Assembly: GCA_030599175.1 (NCBI GenBank)
Contig: JAUVON010000053.1
Span: 1 to 11,503 of the forward strand
Length of the DNA: 11,503 nt
Source of the DNA: Desulfobulbaceae bacterium
GTDB lineage: Bacteria > Desulfobacterota > Desulfobulbia > Desulfobulbales > Desulfocapsaceae
Reading direction: 5' to 3'
Part shown: positions 1 through 6,362 of the stretch, one piece after another
Position numbering within the stretch: the stretch's first letter is position 1
How the letters are laid out: each line of letters starts with the position of its first letter
Notes under the pieces: generated by a model
Seen by the model: the letters and a program-made list of their open reading frames with translations, nothing else
What the model was told of the DNA's origin: nothing
Database searches by the model: none
Program-made: the position numbers and the translations under genes

Positions 1-159
1 AAAACCAATTTGCTATCTTCTCTACCTGTGGTAGAACCTTATTTTTAGTACCTTACTCCTGAACTTCTGTTATAAAAAACAAGAAACCAAGGAGTATATT
101 TTAAAATTATGCTGTTCCATTTACTTTCAAGGTACTTATCCAGCGAGTCTGAAAGTTTT

Positions 160-171
160 CCGACAAGTCGG
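160..171. promoter_or_regulatory. Short inverted repeat in the trpB2 leader
   Basis: CCGAC-AA-GTCGG is a perfect 5-bp inverted repeat with a 2-nt centre, about 65 nt before the trpB2 start. The centre is too short for an RNA hairpin loop, so a protein-binding half-site pair is the only functional reading, and that is speculative. Otherwise positions 1-235 hold no gene I can support. The stretch is fairly AT-rich, and I see no convincing -35/-10 pair or terminator. Confidence 0.15.
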
Positions 172-235
172 GCCAGTAACTATCCGGGAAAACCAAATTT
201 CTCTTTCAATCCATATCATTTAACAAGGAGATCCC

Positions 236-1579
236 ATGAACAAAAAGATTGTACTTCGAGATGATGAGATGCCCAGACAGTGGTACAACGTTGGACCAGA
301 TATTCCTAACGGGTTAAAGCCTCCGCTTGATCCGGAGACCAATGAGCCGATGGGGCCGGAAAAGCTTTCCGCCGTTTTTCCCATGGGTCTTCTCGAGCAG
401 GAGATGTCTGGCGAACGATTCATTGATATTCCCGAGGAAGTACAGGAAATATACAAGATCTGGCGTCCCTCCCCCCTGGTGAGGGCAACAAATCTTGAAA
501 AGGCTCTCGGCACAAAGGCGAAAATTTTCTTTAAAAATGAGGGGGTCTCACCGGTGGGCTCCCATAAGCCAAACAGTGCTGTTCCCCAGGCCTATTACAA
601 TATGAAGGAGGGTGTTAAACGTCTTTCCACTGAGACCGGAGCAGGACAGTGGGGAAGCGCCCTGGCGTTTGCGACCAGCAAATTTGGCATCGAATGCAAG
701 GTATATATGGTTCGGATCTCTTTTGATCAGAAGCCCTATCGAAAATCGATGATGCAGATGTATGGTGCATCGATTGTTGCGAGCCCAAGCGAGGAGACTA
801 ACACCGGCAGGAAGATTCTGGCGGAACATCCTGATACTCCGGGTTCCCTCGGGATTGCTATTTCAGAGGCACTGGAAGATGCTGCCACCCGGGATGACAC
901 TAAATATGCTCTTGGCTCGGTTCTCAATCATGTATGTATGCACCAGTCCATAATCGGGCTGGAGGCAAAAAAACAGATGGAGATAGCCGGAGAGTACCCC
1001 GATGTTATTATCGGATGCTGTGGCGGAGGTTCAAACTTTGCTGGAATAGCAGCCGCCTTTGTGCCGGATTATCTTGAAGGGAAGAAAATCCGCTTTGTCG
1101 GTGTGGAGCCGGCTTCCTGCCCGTCGCTTACCATGGGGAAGCTTGCCTATGACTTTGGTGATGTAGCCCAGATGACGCCGCTGCTCTATATGTATACCCT
1201 GGGGCACGATTTTATTCCTCCCGGCATCCATGCGGGAGGGCTGCGATATCATGGTATGTCGCCAATGCTTTCTGCCCTGGTGCGGGAAAACATTGTCCAT
1301 CCGATGAAGGTACATCAGCTGGAATGCTTTGAGGCCGGCAGTCTTTTTGCAAAAACAGAAGGCATCATTCCTGCTCCTGAGACTTGTCATGCCATTCGTG
1401 CTGCTATCATCGAGGCAACTCAGGATCTGAATGACCCGAAAACAATTCTCTTCAACTTCTCCGGTCATGGGCTTATCGATATGGCTTCCTATGATAAGTT
1501 TTATGCTGGAGAATTGCATGATTACGATTATCCTGAAGAAGATATTGCCAAATCAATAGCTAATCTCCCCAAGGTGTAA
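236..1579 (+). CDS. trpB: Tryptophan synthase beta chain, TrpB2 type
   Basis: This PLP enzyme condenses indole with L-serine to give L-tryptophan in the cytoplasm. The 447-residue length and long N-terminal extension fit the TrpB2 subfamily rather than the classical TrpB of about 400 residues. Visible motifs are the PLP-lysine segment GSHKPNSA (Lys111), the catalytic-glutamate segment ETGAGQWG (133-140) and the glycine-rich phosphate-binding loop CGGGSNF (262-268). The ATG is supported by AAGGAG at 225-230, 5 nt upstream. No trpA or other trp gene is present. That matches the known habit of TrpB2 genes to stand alone, where they are thought to act in indole salvage or with a distant TrpA. A strong hairpin follows the stop codon, so the gene is probably monocistronic or only weakly coupled to hpt. 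The family assignment is secure. The physiological role is inferred. Confidence 0.95.
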   Translation: MNKKIVLRDDEMPRQWYNVGPDIPNGLKPPLDPETNEPMGPEKLSAVFPMGLLEQEMSGERFIDIPEEVQEIYKIWRPSPLVRATNLEKALGTKAKIFFKNEGVSPVGSHKPNSAVPQAYYNMKEGVKRLSTETGAGQWGSALAFATSKFGIECKVYMVRISFDQKPYRKSMMQMYGASIVASPSEETNTGRKILAEHPDTPGSLGIAISEALEDAATRDDTKYALGSVLNHVCMHQSIIGLEAKKQMEIAGEYPDVIIGCCGGGSNFAGIAAAFVPDYLEGKKIRFVGVEPASCPSLTMGKLAYDFGDVAQMTPLLYMYTLGHDFIPPGIHAGGLRYHGMSPMLSALVRENIVHPMKVHQLECFEAGSLFAKTEGIIPAPETCHAIRAAIIEATQDLNDPKTILFNFSGHGLIDMASYDKFYAGELHDYDYPEEDIAKSIANLPKV

Positions 1580-1585
1580 TTAGAT

Positions 1586-1626
1586 AACCTCCTCCTAGCC
1601 GCTGGAAGTTTGGCTGGAGGAGGTTT
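1586..1626 (+). terminator. GC-rich hairpin between trpB2 and hpt
   Basis: The left arm (1586-1600) pairs with the right arm (1612-1625) over AACCTCCTCC/GGAGGAGGTT plus AGCC/GGCT, with one bulged T and an 11-nt loop, giving 14 base pairs. It starts 7 nt after the trpB2 stop. Only three T residues follow, so it is a weak classical intrinsic terminator. The right arm also contains GGAGGAGG (1616-1623), a near-ideal Shine-Dalgarno sequence 9 nt before a TTG codon (1633) in frame with hpt. The hairpin could therefore also hide a ribosome site. Confidence 0.55.
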
Positions 1627-1650
1627 CATCGATTGAGGCTGGAGCGGAAA

Positions 1651-2202
1651 ATGGTCGAGAATGGAATCGTCAGGGTACTTGTTTCAGAAGCAGAGATAAA
1701 AAAAATAGTGAAACGGCTTGGTGCGGAAATCACCACCTTTTACAGACAGAGAGAGCCTGATTTACTGGTCATTGGGCTTCTCAGGGGTTCGTTTGTTTTT
1801 ATGGCGGATCTGGTTCGTGAGATTAAACTACCGCTCATGGTTGATTTCATGGCACTGTCGAGTTATGGGGATGGCACTGTCAGCAGCGGAGATGTGAAGG
1901 TGGCTATGGACCTTGACACTTCTGTTGAAAAGAGAGATATCCTCATCGTTGAAGATATTGTAGATACCGGAAAAACATTCAGCAAGGTGATCCGGATGCT
2001 GAAAAATCGAAACCCGCGTTCCTTAAAGGTATGCACATTTTTGAACAAGCCGGAATGCAGGGTTGTTGATGTGAAGGTAGATTTCTGTGGTGTTGATATT
2101 CCCAATGAATTTGCTGTGGGATATGGTCTTGATTATGCCCAGGAGTATAGAAATCTGCCCTATATTGGAGTTCTGGATCAGGCTCTGCTGCAAAAAGAGT
2201 AG
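1651..2202 (+). CDS. hpt: Hypoxanthine phosphoribosyltransferase
   Basis: This cytoplasmic purine-salvage enzyme transfers the phosphoribosyl group of PRPP to hypoxanthine (and often guanine), giving IMP or GMP. The PRPP-binding signature VEDIVDTGKT lies at residues 100-109. The SYGDGTVSSGDVKV segment (71-84) and the C-terminal GYGLDYAQEYRNLPYIG block are typical of bacterial HPRT. From the ATG at 1651 it is 183 residues, the usual family length. I chose this start because GGAG (1641-1644) lies 6 nt upstream and because the N-terminus then lines up with the Bacillus-type enzyme as I remember it (RVLVSEAEI near residue 8). An upstream in-frame TTG at 1633 would add six residues and has its own GGAGG, but within a hairpin arm. 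The gene probably stands alone, since 150 bp separate it from the next reading frame. Confidence 0.94.
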   Translation: MVENGIVRVLVSEAEIKKIVKRLGAEITTFYRQREPDLLVIGLLRGSFVFMADLVREIKLPLMVDFMALSSYGDGTVSSGDVKVAMDLDTSVEKRDILIVEDIVDTGKTFSKVIRMLKNRNPRSLKVCTFLNKPECRVVDVKVDFCGVDIPNEFAVGYGLDYAQEYRNLPYIGVLDQALLQKE

Positions 2203-2230
2203 TCCCTTCCTTTTTTCTATTCCCGGACAA

Positions 2231-2298
2231 GTTCCTAAGTCGTGTCACACATAGAATGACATGAGTGCGATATTTCATGATTGACACGACACTGGAAC
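2231..2298. repeat. Nested inverted repeat upstream of the CxxC gene
   Basis: A perfect 9-bp inverted repeat, GTCGTGTCA (2239-2247) and TGACACGAC (2282-2290), is flanked by a second pair, GTTCC (2231-2235) and GGAAC (2294-2298), across a symmetric 3x3 mismatch. An inner CATGA (2260-2264) and TCATG (2275-2279) pair could close the top with a 10-nt loop. It lies in the 153-bp hpt/CxxC gap. It may be an RNA structure in a leader or a pair of operator half-sites. The right arm overlaps the TTGACA proposed as a -35 box. No T-run follows, so it is not a standard terminator. Confidence 0.45.
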
Positions 2299-2309
2299 CT
2301 TTCATGTTC
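2281..2309 (+). promoter_or_regulatory. Possible sigma70-type promoter
   Basis: A perfect TTGACA (2281-2286) is followed after a 16-nt spacer by CATGTT (2303-2308). The latter is a poor -10 match that keeps the A at position 2 and the T at position 6. It lies about 50 nt before the small CxxC gene and would drive that gene and possibly selD-yedF. The TTGACA overlaps the right arm of the inverted repeat, which would suit repressor control. The weak -10 keeps confidence low. Confidence 0.25.
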
Positions 2310-2355
2310 ATCTGTTTACATTACTGCCTTAAGCTATTTTGAAGAACGATAGAAA

Positions 2356-2565
2356 ATGAAACTATATTTCAAATGCGAGGAAAAAAACCAGATCTTTGGT
2401 TCAGATGATTATACTCTGCATGAAGGCCACGCAGTTATAGATACCGGAGGCGGTGGGAGGGAACTCAAAGGAATAGTTGAGTTGAATTCAGCTTGTCCAT
2501 TGTGTGGCAAAAAGCACCAGTATGAAGTGAAAGACGTTATTTGCCCGCTAACAGCCATGAAATGA
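2356..2565 (+). CDS. Small CxxC protein of unknown function, upstream of selD
   Basis: I do not recognise this 69-residue protein. It has no signal peptide or membrane segment. The N-terminal half is charged (MKLYFKCEEKNQ), followed by a glycine run (DTGGGGRELKG, 30-40) and then SACPLCGKKHQYEV with a CxxC pair (Cys47, Cys50). Further cysteines sit at 7 and 62. Four cysteines, two in a CxxCGKKH knuckle, suggest a small zinc ribbon or redox-active protein. The ATG is preceded only by a weak purine-rich stretch, so translation may be modest. It is co-directional with selD-yedF and separated from selD by a 117-nt palindrome. A link to selenium metabolism is suggested by position only. The sequence looks protein-like rather than random, but the call rests on composition and context. 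Confidence 0.6.
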   Translation: MKLYFKCEEKNQIFGSDDYTLHEGHAVIDTGGGGRELKGIVELNSACPLCGKKHQYEVKDVICPLTAMK

Positions 2566-2580
2566 ATTTCACAACAAAAC

Positions 2581-2697
2581 ATGAAAGTAATGTAATCGGG
2601 ATTCGGAGGAGTGTTGCCAAACGTCCTCGCAGGCTGTGGATTGTTGTGTCAACACTCCTCCGAATCCCTTTCTTCCCGAATATTACAGGACTTTCAT
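2581..2697. repeat. 117-nt extended palindrome in the selD leader
   Basis: The core is a perfect 19-bp inverted repeat, GGGATTCGGAGGAGTGTTG (2598-2616) with its exact complement at 2650-2668, enclosing a 33-nt loop. Two outer pairs extend it in register: TGTAAT (2591-2596) with ATTACA (2682-2687), and ATGAAAGT (2581-2588) with ACTTTCAT (2690-2697). Thirty-three base pairs form in total. The 3' side carries an extra unpaired segment of about 13 nt (2669-2681). It fills nearly the whole gap between the CxxC gene and selD and ends 8 nt before the selD ribosome site. It could be a REP/MITE-like mobile repeat, a terminator or attenuator, or a leader structure controlling selD. Confidence 0.8.
2598..2674 (+). 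terminator. Possible terminator or attenuator before selD
   Basis: The perfect 19-bp GC-rich stem of the palindrome is followed directly by TTTCTT (2669-2674), which could stop transcription leaving the CxxC gene. The 33-nt loop is long for a typical intrinsic terminator and the T-run is interrupted. Partial termination ahead of selD-yedF is plausible. Full insulation is not shown. Confidence 0.35.
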
Positions 2698-2714
2698 ATA
2701 AAGTGGAGTAGAAA

Positions 2715-3761
2715 ATGGAAAATAAGCCGGTTCGGCTGACGACACATGTGAAAGGTGGCGGCTGAGCCTCAAAACTCTCTCCAGGGGACCTGGAACAGGC
2801 ACTGAACGGAATTGAGTTTCCAACAAACGAACAGGTTCTGGTCGGAATAGCAACAGCCGATGATGCTGGTGTATACCGCGTGTCGGATGAACTGGCATTG
2901 ATCCAGACACTGGATTTCTTTACTCCAATTGTTGATGATCCCTATGATTTTGGCCGCATAGCCGCAGCAAATGCCCTCTCTGATGTTTATGCGATGGGCG
3001 GCATTCCCCGGACTGCCATGAATATCGTGGCATATCCGATTAAGAGTATGGGGCAGGGGCCATTGAGGGAGATGCTGGCAGGTGGCGCGGCTACATTGAG
3101 GGAAGCGGACACAGTACTGCTTGGCGGGCACAGTGTTGAAGATGAAGAATTGAAATACGGCCTGTCGGTTACAGGTTTTGTTCATCCAGAGAAAATTCTG
3201 ACAAACCAGGGGTTGTGTATCGGGGACTGCCTGGTTCTGACCAAACCGCTTGGCACGGGAATAATTAATACTGCAATAAAGGGCGGTCTGGCATCGAATA
3301 CGACCATTCGCAGAGTCACCGATCTAATGGCCACACTGAACCGACAGGCGGCGGAGATTATGACCGGATTTAAGGTCTCAGCCTGTACCGATATAACAGG
3401 GTTCGGCCTCCTGGGGCATATAGCTGAGATGATCTGCGGTACCGGCAAAGGTGTGATAATTGAGTCGGACAAGGTTCCGGTGCTGGCGGAGGCGGATGAA
3501 TTCGGCTCAATGGGTCTTGTGCCGGTGGGTGCTCATAAAAACAGGGAATTCAGAAAAGAGATGATCCAGGTTCCTGTGGATTTCAATCCTGTTCTTCGTG
3601 ATATCCTTTTTGACCCGCAGACGTCTGGCGGGCTGCTGATTGGCTGCATGGAAAAAGATGCGTCATCCCTGGTTCAGAGACTGCATGATGAAGGGATCGA
3701 AGAGGCAGCGGTGATTGGTTTGGTGACTGAAAACCCAAAAAATAAGATACAACTTCTGTGA
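2715..3761 (+). CDS. selD: Selenide, water dikinase with in-frame selenocysteine
   Basis: SelD makes selenophosphate from selenide and ATP, the selenium donor for selenocysteine and 2-selenouridine. The true frame opens at the ATG at 2715, with GGAG at 2705-2708 six nt upstream. It crosses a TGA at 2763-2765 and ends at 3761, giving 348 residues, the normal SelD length. Residues 14-20 read GGGUASK, matching the family's catalytic (C/U)xxK loop, with Sec17 in place of cysteine and Lys20. ATADDAGVY (46-54), the DFFTPIVDDPYDFGRIAA region, TGFGLLGH and FDPQTSGGLL are all present. Starting at the in-frame GTG at 2880 would lose 55 residues, including the active-site loop and the first ATP/metal aspartates. 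yedF begins 14 nt after the stop, so the two are probably co-transcribed. Because the product may be needed for its own Sec insertion, expression could be self-limiting on selenium. Confidence 0.95.
2763..2800 (+). promoter_or_regulatory. Bacterial SECIS element for the selD UGA
   Basis: Just after the UGA codon (2763-2765), TCCAGG (2780-2785) pairs perfectly with CCTGGA (2789-2794) around a GGA triloop (2786-2788). A lower GCCT/AGGC pair (2766-2769 with 2797-2800) closes a larger asymmetric loop. The apical loop begins 20 nt after the UGA and its first two bases are G. Both features fit the known bacterial SECIS pattern that recruits SelB carrying Sec-tRNA. It lies within the coding sequence, as expected in bacteria. 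Confidence 0.8.
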
Positions 3762-3775
3762 TATAAGGGAACAGG

Positions 3776-4399
3776 ATGGGAAAAACAACAATAGATGCAT
3801 GCGGTCTGACATGTCCGGCACCGGTTCTGCTGGTGAAAGATGCAGTTGAGAAGACAGGTGAGCAGGAGATAGCCGTACTGGTGGATAATGAATCCTCCCT
3901 TGAAAATGTTACCCGCTTTCTAGTCTCCAGAGGATATTCGGTAATTGACAGGCAGGAAGGTGACCTGTTCAGAGTTGAGGCATGCAGTGACCAGAATGGT
4001 TCAGGGAGCAGTGCTGATAAAACAGAAACATCTGAAGGAAATAGAGAGGAGGCGGTTGGCAGGAAGATTCTTGTGCTGGTTACAAGTGACTGTTTTGGTT
4101 CGGGAGATGACGTTCTTGGCGGGAAACTTATGATAAGTTACCTGAAAACACTAAAAGAGATGGGATCAGATCTTTGGCAGATTATTTTCGTCAACGGCGG
4201 GGTAAAACTGACCATAGAATCATCACCTGTTCTTGAAGAATTACAGGAGTATGAAAAGTTAGGGGTGATTCTTTTTGCCTGCGGCACCTGTCTTGAGCAT
4301 TTTGGCCTCACGGCTTATAAAAAAGTTGGTGGTACAACCAATATGCTGGATATTGTGACAGCAACCCAGCTTGCTGATAAGGTTATCACTGTCAGCTAA
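3776..4399 (+). CDS. yedF: Selenium metabolism protein YedF (TusA-like plus DsrE-like)
   Basis: This 207-residue cytoplasmic protein has two domains. Residues 1 to about 72 are a TusA/SirA-like sulfurtransferase fold with the CPAP motif at 13-16 (Cys13 is the expected persulfide or perselenide carrier). A polar linker spans about 73-95. Residues 96-207 form a DsrE-like domain with TSDCFGSGDDVLGGKLM (Cys106) and FACGTCLEHFG (Cys169, Cys172). This arrangement is that of the selenium-metabolism YedF family, which co-occurs with selD and is proposed to deliver or handle reactive selenium. Its exact reaction is not established. The ATG has AAGGGA at 3765-3770, 5 nt upstream, and follows selD by 14 nt. 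The stop overlaps the convergent azlD stop by 8 bp. Confidence 0.9.
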   Translation: MGKTTIDACGLTCPAPVLLVKDAVEKTGEQEIAVLVDNESSLENVTRFLVSRGYSVIDRQEGDLFRVEACSDQNGSGSSADKTETSEGNREEAVGRKILVLVTSDCFGSGDDVLGGKLMISYLKTLKEMGSDLWQIIFVNGGVKLTIESSPVLEELQEYEKLGVILFACGTCLEHFGLTAYKKVGGTTNMLDIVTATQLADKVITVS

Positions 4400-4718
4400 A
4401 AAAAAATCTACCCAGGGCAACAAGGCCCATTCCCGTAGCCACCGTGCCAAAGAAACTCTTGAACCGCCAGGCCACTAAAAATGTCGGAATTGCCGCCAGC
4501 AAAAAGACATTATCCCATTCCAGGGTAAATACACCATCCCGGCAGAGCAGTCCTGGAGCCAGCAGTGCAGCAAGGACTGTTGCAGGAACAAAGCTTAACC
4601 ATCTGGCAATCCAGGGCGACAATCTGCGATCGGAGAGCAGCAGCATGGGCAACAGACGGGGCAGGTAGGTGACCACCCCCATGCCGCAGATTGTCAGGAA
4701 GACGAGTTTTTCATCCAT
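4392..4718 (-). CDS. azlD: AzlD family branched-chain amino-acid transport subunit
   Basis: This is the small subunit of the AzlCD exporter of branched-chain amino acids and analogues in the inner membrane. Its 108 residues are mostly hydrophobic, with about four membrane segments, and the conserved N-terminal pattern TYLPRLLPMLLL (17-28), typical of AzlD, is present. The ATG has GGAG (4726-4729 on the complement) 7 nt upstream. The start lies inside the end of azlC with a 25-bp overlap, so translation of the two is probably coupled. The last codons contain a run of nine T residues on this strand (FFF), and the TGA overlaps the yedF stop region tail to tail. Confidence 0.88.
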   Translation of the reverse strand: MDEKLVFLTICGMGVVTYLPRLLPMLLLSDRRLSPWIARWLSFVPATVLAALLAPGLLCRDGVFTLEWDNVFLLAAIPTFLVAWRFKSFFGTVATGMGLVALGRFFFS

Positions 4719-5416
4719 TGTTCTACTCCGACACCGATGGTGGCAGCAACCATCGTTGCAATAATAACATGAGACTGACTGAAGCCGAGCAGATAGAGTG
4801 CTACTGACAACCCGCCTGACAGTATCGCCATCATCAAATATACAGGTTGAACAACCTGGGGCACTAAAAGCGCAATAAACATGGCCGGCAGAGCGAAATC
4901 TAATCCCACCGGCCGGACATCGGTGATCTGTCCCCCGGCTAAATAGCCAATTAAACTACCAAACACCCAGGACGACTGGGCGGTTATATTTACTGCAAAG
5001 GTTTGACTTTTTTGGGGAGTTCTCCTGGCCATCCGCATTGTGTGCAGGGCGAAAGTTTCATCGGTTAATTCATAACCAAAGAGGGCGATCTGCCATTTCT
5101 TCCAGCCTCTCAGTTTCGGTGCCAAAGCTGCAGACATCAGCAGATGACGAAGATTGACCACAAATGTGGTTAATATCAGGGTGAATGGCGAGGCGGCTGC
5201 ACCAAAGAGTCCGGCCCCGATCAGCTGCGCACTTCCGGCAAAAACAATTACGGACATAGCAACGGTATTGAACAGCCCCAGGCCGCTTTTCTGTGCCAAT
5301 ACACCATAGGCAAACCCCACAGGAATATACCCCAGCACGATTGGCAAGGCCTGGTATACGCCGCTCCAGAAGCCCGCACCATTTTTTTTCTGCGCTAACT
5401 CTTTCAGTTTCTTCAC
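4694..5416 (-). CDS. azlC: AzlC family branched-chain amino-acid permease
   Basis: This is the large subunit of the AzlCD (YgaZ/YgaH-like) inner-membrane exporter. It is rich in transmembrane helices and carries family-typical segments: ALPIVLGYIPVGFAYG near the N-terminus, AGSAQLIGAGLFGA, and FVVNLRHLLMSAALAPKLR after the second hydrophobic stretch. I chose the GTG start at 5416 because a GGGAG (5427-5431, complement) lies 10 nt upstream. A TTG at 5449 would add 11 residues but has no evident ribosome site. From the GTG it is 240 residues, normal for the family. It follows thyA by 41 nt and overlaps azlD by 25 bp, which makes it part of the minus-strand block. The direction of transport and the substrates are known only from the family. 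Confidence 0.88.
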   Translation of the reverse strand: MKKLKELAQKKNGAGFWSGVYQALPIVLGYIPVGFAYGVLAQKSGLGLFNTVAMSVIVFAGSAQLIGAGLFGAAASPFTLILTTFVVNLRHLLMSAALAPKLRGWKKWQIALFGYELTDETFALHTMRMARRTPQKSQTFAVNITAQSSWVFGSLIGYLAGGQITDVRPVGLDFALPAMFIALLVPQVVQPVYLMMAILSGGLSVALYLLGFSQSHVIIATMVAATIGVGVEQWMKNSSS

Positions 5417-5457
5417 ACTTTGTATGCTCCCTGCCGCATAAAAAATCAATAACCGGG

Positions 5458-6309
5458 TTAAACGGCAAAGGCGAACTTAATGGGTGGGTGATGCTCATAG
5501 CCGATCAGCTTGAAATCATCTACCGTAACCCATGTTTCCAGATCGTTAAGGGTCTTGATATCCGGATTAATCTCCAGTTTCGGCAGTGGTAAGGGCTCAC
5601 GCTTTAGCTGAACGTCACGTATCAGTTCAAGCTGATCCTCGTAGATATGGGCATTAACAATTTTATGGAAAGCTTTGGCAGGCTTCAGTCCGGTTATTCG
5701 GGCCATAATCATGAGCAGCCAGCTTACCTGCACCTGGTTAAAACCGTGGCCCAGCGGCAGATCATCTGAGCGCTGATAGGAGGTTAAAAAGAGCTTCTCC
5801 CCGAGAATGCTGAAAGTATGGGTGTGCATACAGGAGTTCAGGCAGGCGCGATCCCGTTCACCCGGATTCATAAAAGTCATTATTTCACTGCGATTATCAA
5901 TGCCCTGCCGAAGGTCATTATAAACATTGAGTAACTGATCTATGGATTTGTTTTCGGGGTTGCGCCAGTCCCGACCCTGGGCGCCGTAGCAGCGACCCAT
6001 ATCATCTGTACCTTTACGAAATGGATTAGCCAGCCATACTGAATTTTCATTGGCATTTGCGTTCCATGTATTGCAGCCTATCTTTCGAAAATCAGCCGCA
6101 TTGGTATATCCCCTGAGATAGCCAAGCATTTCTGCAATGGCCGGTTTCCAGAAAAGTTTTTTAGTGGTTAATACCGGCAGTTCTCCGTTGCTGACATCGT
6201 ATTCAAGGTCCGCATTAATGACTGTAAGGCAGCGTTTACCTGTTCGCTTATTTTCCACCCATTCGCCACTTTCGATTACACGCCTGCATAATTCCAGATA
6301 TTGTTTCAT
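5458..6309 (-). CDS. thyA: Thymidylate synthase, divergent ThyA type
   Basis: ThyA methylates dUMP to dTMP using methylene-tetrahydrofolate. I start at the ATG at 6309, with AGGAG (6316-6320, complement) 6 nt upstream, because MKQYLELC then matches the usual ThyA N-terminus. The open frame reaches a TTG at 6366 (302 residues) without a ribosome site. The 283-residue product keeps VLTTKK near the dUMP-phosphate region, the [12 protein letters not shown] block, the nucleophile in [12 protein letters not shown] (Cys160), [10 protein letters not shown] and GFNQV, and the C-terminal [10 protein letters not shown]. It differs from classical ThyA: Cys is followed by Met-His rather than directly by His, and DDLPLGHG replaces the usual CDxxLGxP. 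It is therefore a divergent but probably active subfamily. It lies 53 nt downstream of yhaN. Confidence 0.92.
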   Translation of the reverse strand: MKQYLELCRRVIESGEWVENKRTGKRCLTVINADLEYDVSNGELPVLTTKKLFWKPAIAEMLGYLRGYTNAADFRKIGCNTWNANANENSVWLANPFRKGTDDMGRCYGAQGRDWRNPENKSIDQLLNVYNDLRQGIDNRSEIMTFMNPGERDRACLNSCMHTHTFSILGEKLFLTSYQRSDDLPLGHGFNQVQVSWLLMIMARITGLKPAKAFHKIVNAHIYEDQLELIRDVQLKREPLPLPKLEINPDIKTLNDLETWVTVDDFKLIGYEHHPPIKFAFAV

Positions 6310-6362
6310 CCTGATCTCCTGATCTCGATAAACGGGGCGGCCTCTTTTTTCAGAACTTCCCG

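Noticed and set aside
109..261. Small + strand reading frame with an upstream AAGGAG, possible leader peptide of trpB2
   Set aside because: The spacing to the ATG is about 16 nt, it overlaps trpB2 out of frame, and it has no tryptophan codons or attenuator-like stems.
1031..1519. Antisense reading frame of 162 codons inside trpB2
   Set aside because: It lies wholly opposite a well-conserved gene, has no ribosome site and no recognisable protein character. The other frames opposite or within hpt, selD, azlC, yhaN and the chimera were dismissed for the same reason.
2563..2595. Selenocysteine read-through of the TGA ending the CxxC gene
   Set aside because: Read-through would add only about ten residues of no recognisable character, and the apical loop of the following palindrome lies about 50 nt away, too far for a bacterial SECIS.
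2581..2697. Integron attC site
   Set aside because: The palindrome ends lack the RYYYAAC and GTTRRRY core sites, and no integrase or cassette array is seen.
2880..3761. Shorter selD starting at an in-frame GTG
   Set aside because: It lacks the catalytic (C/U)xxK loop and the first ATP/metal aspartates. The frame upstream of the TGA encodes exactly the missing conserved N-terminus, with a good ribosome site.
4397..4428. Bidirectional terminator between yedF and azlD (A/T run plus GGGC/GCCC)
   Set aside because: The stem is only 4 bp and lies about 8 nt from the T-run on the minus strand. The T-run is also coding sequence of azlD.
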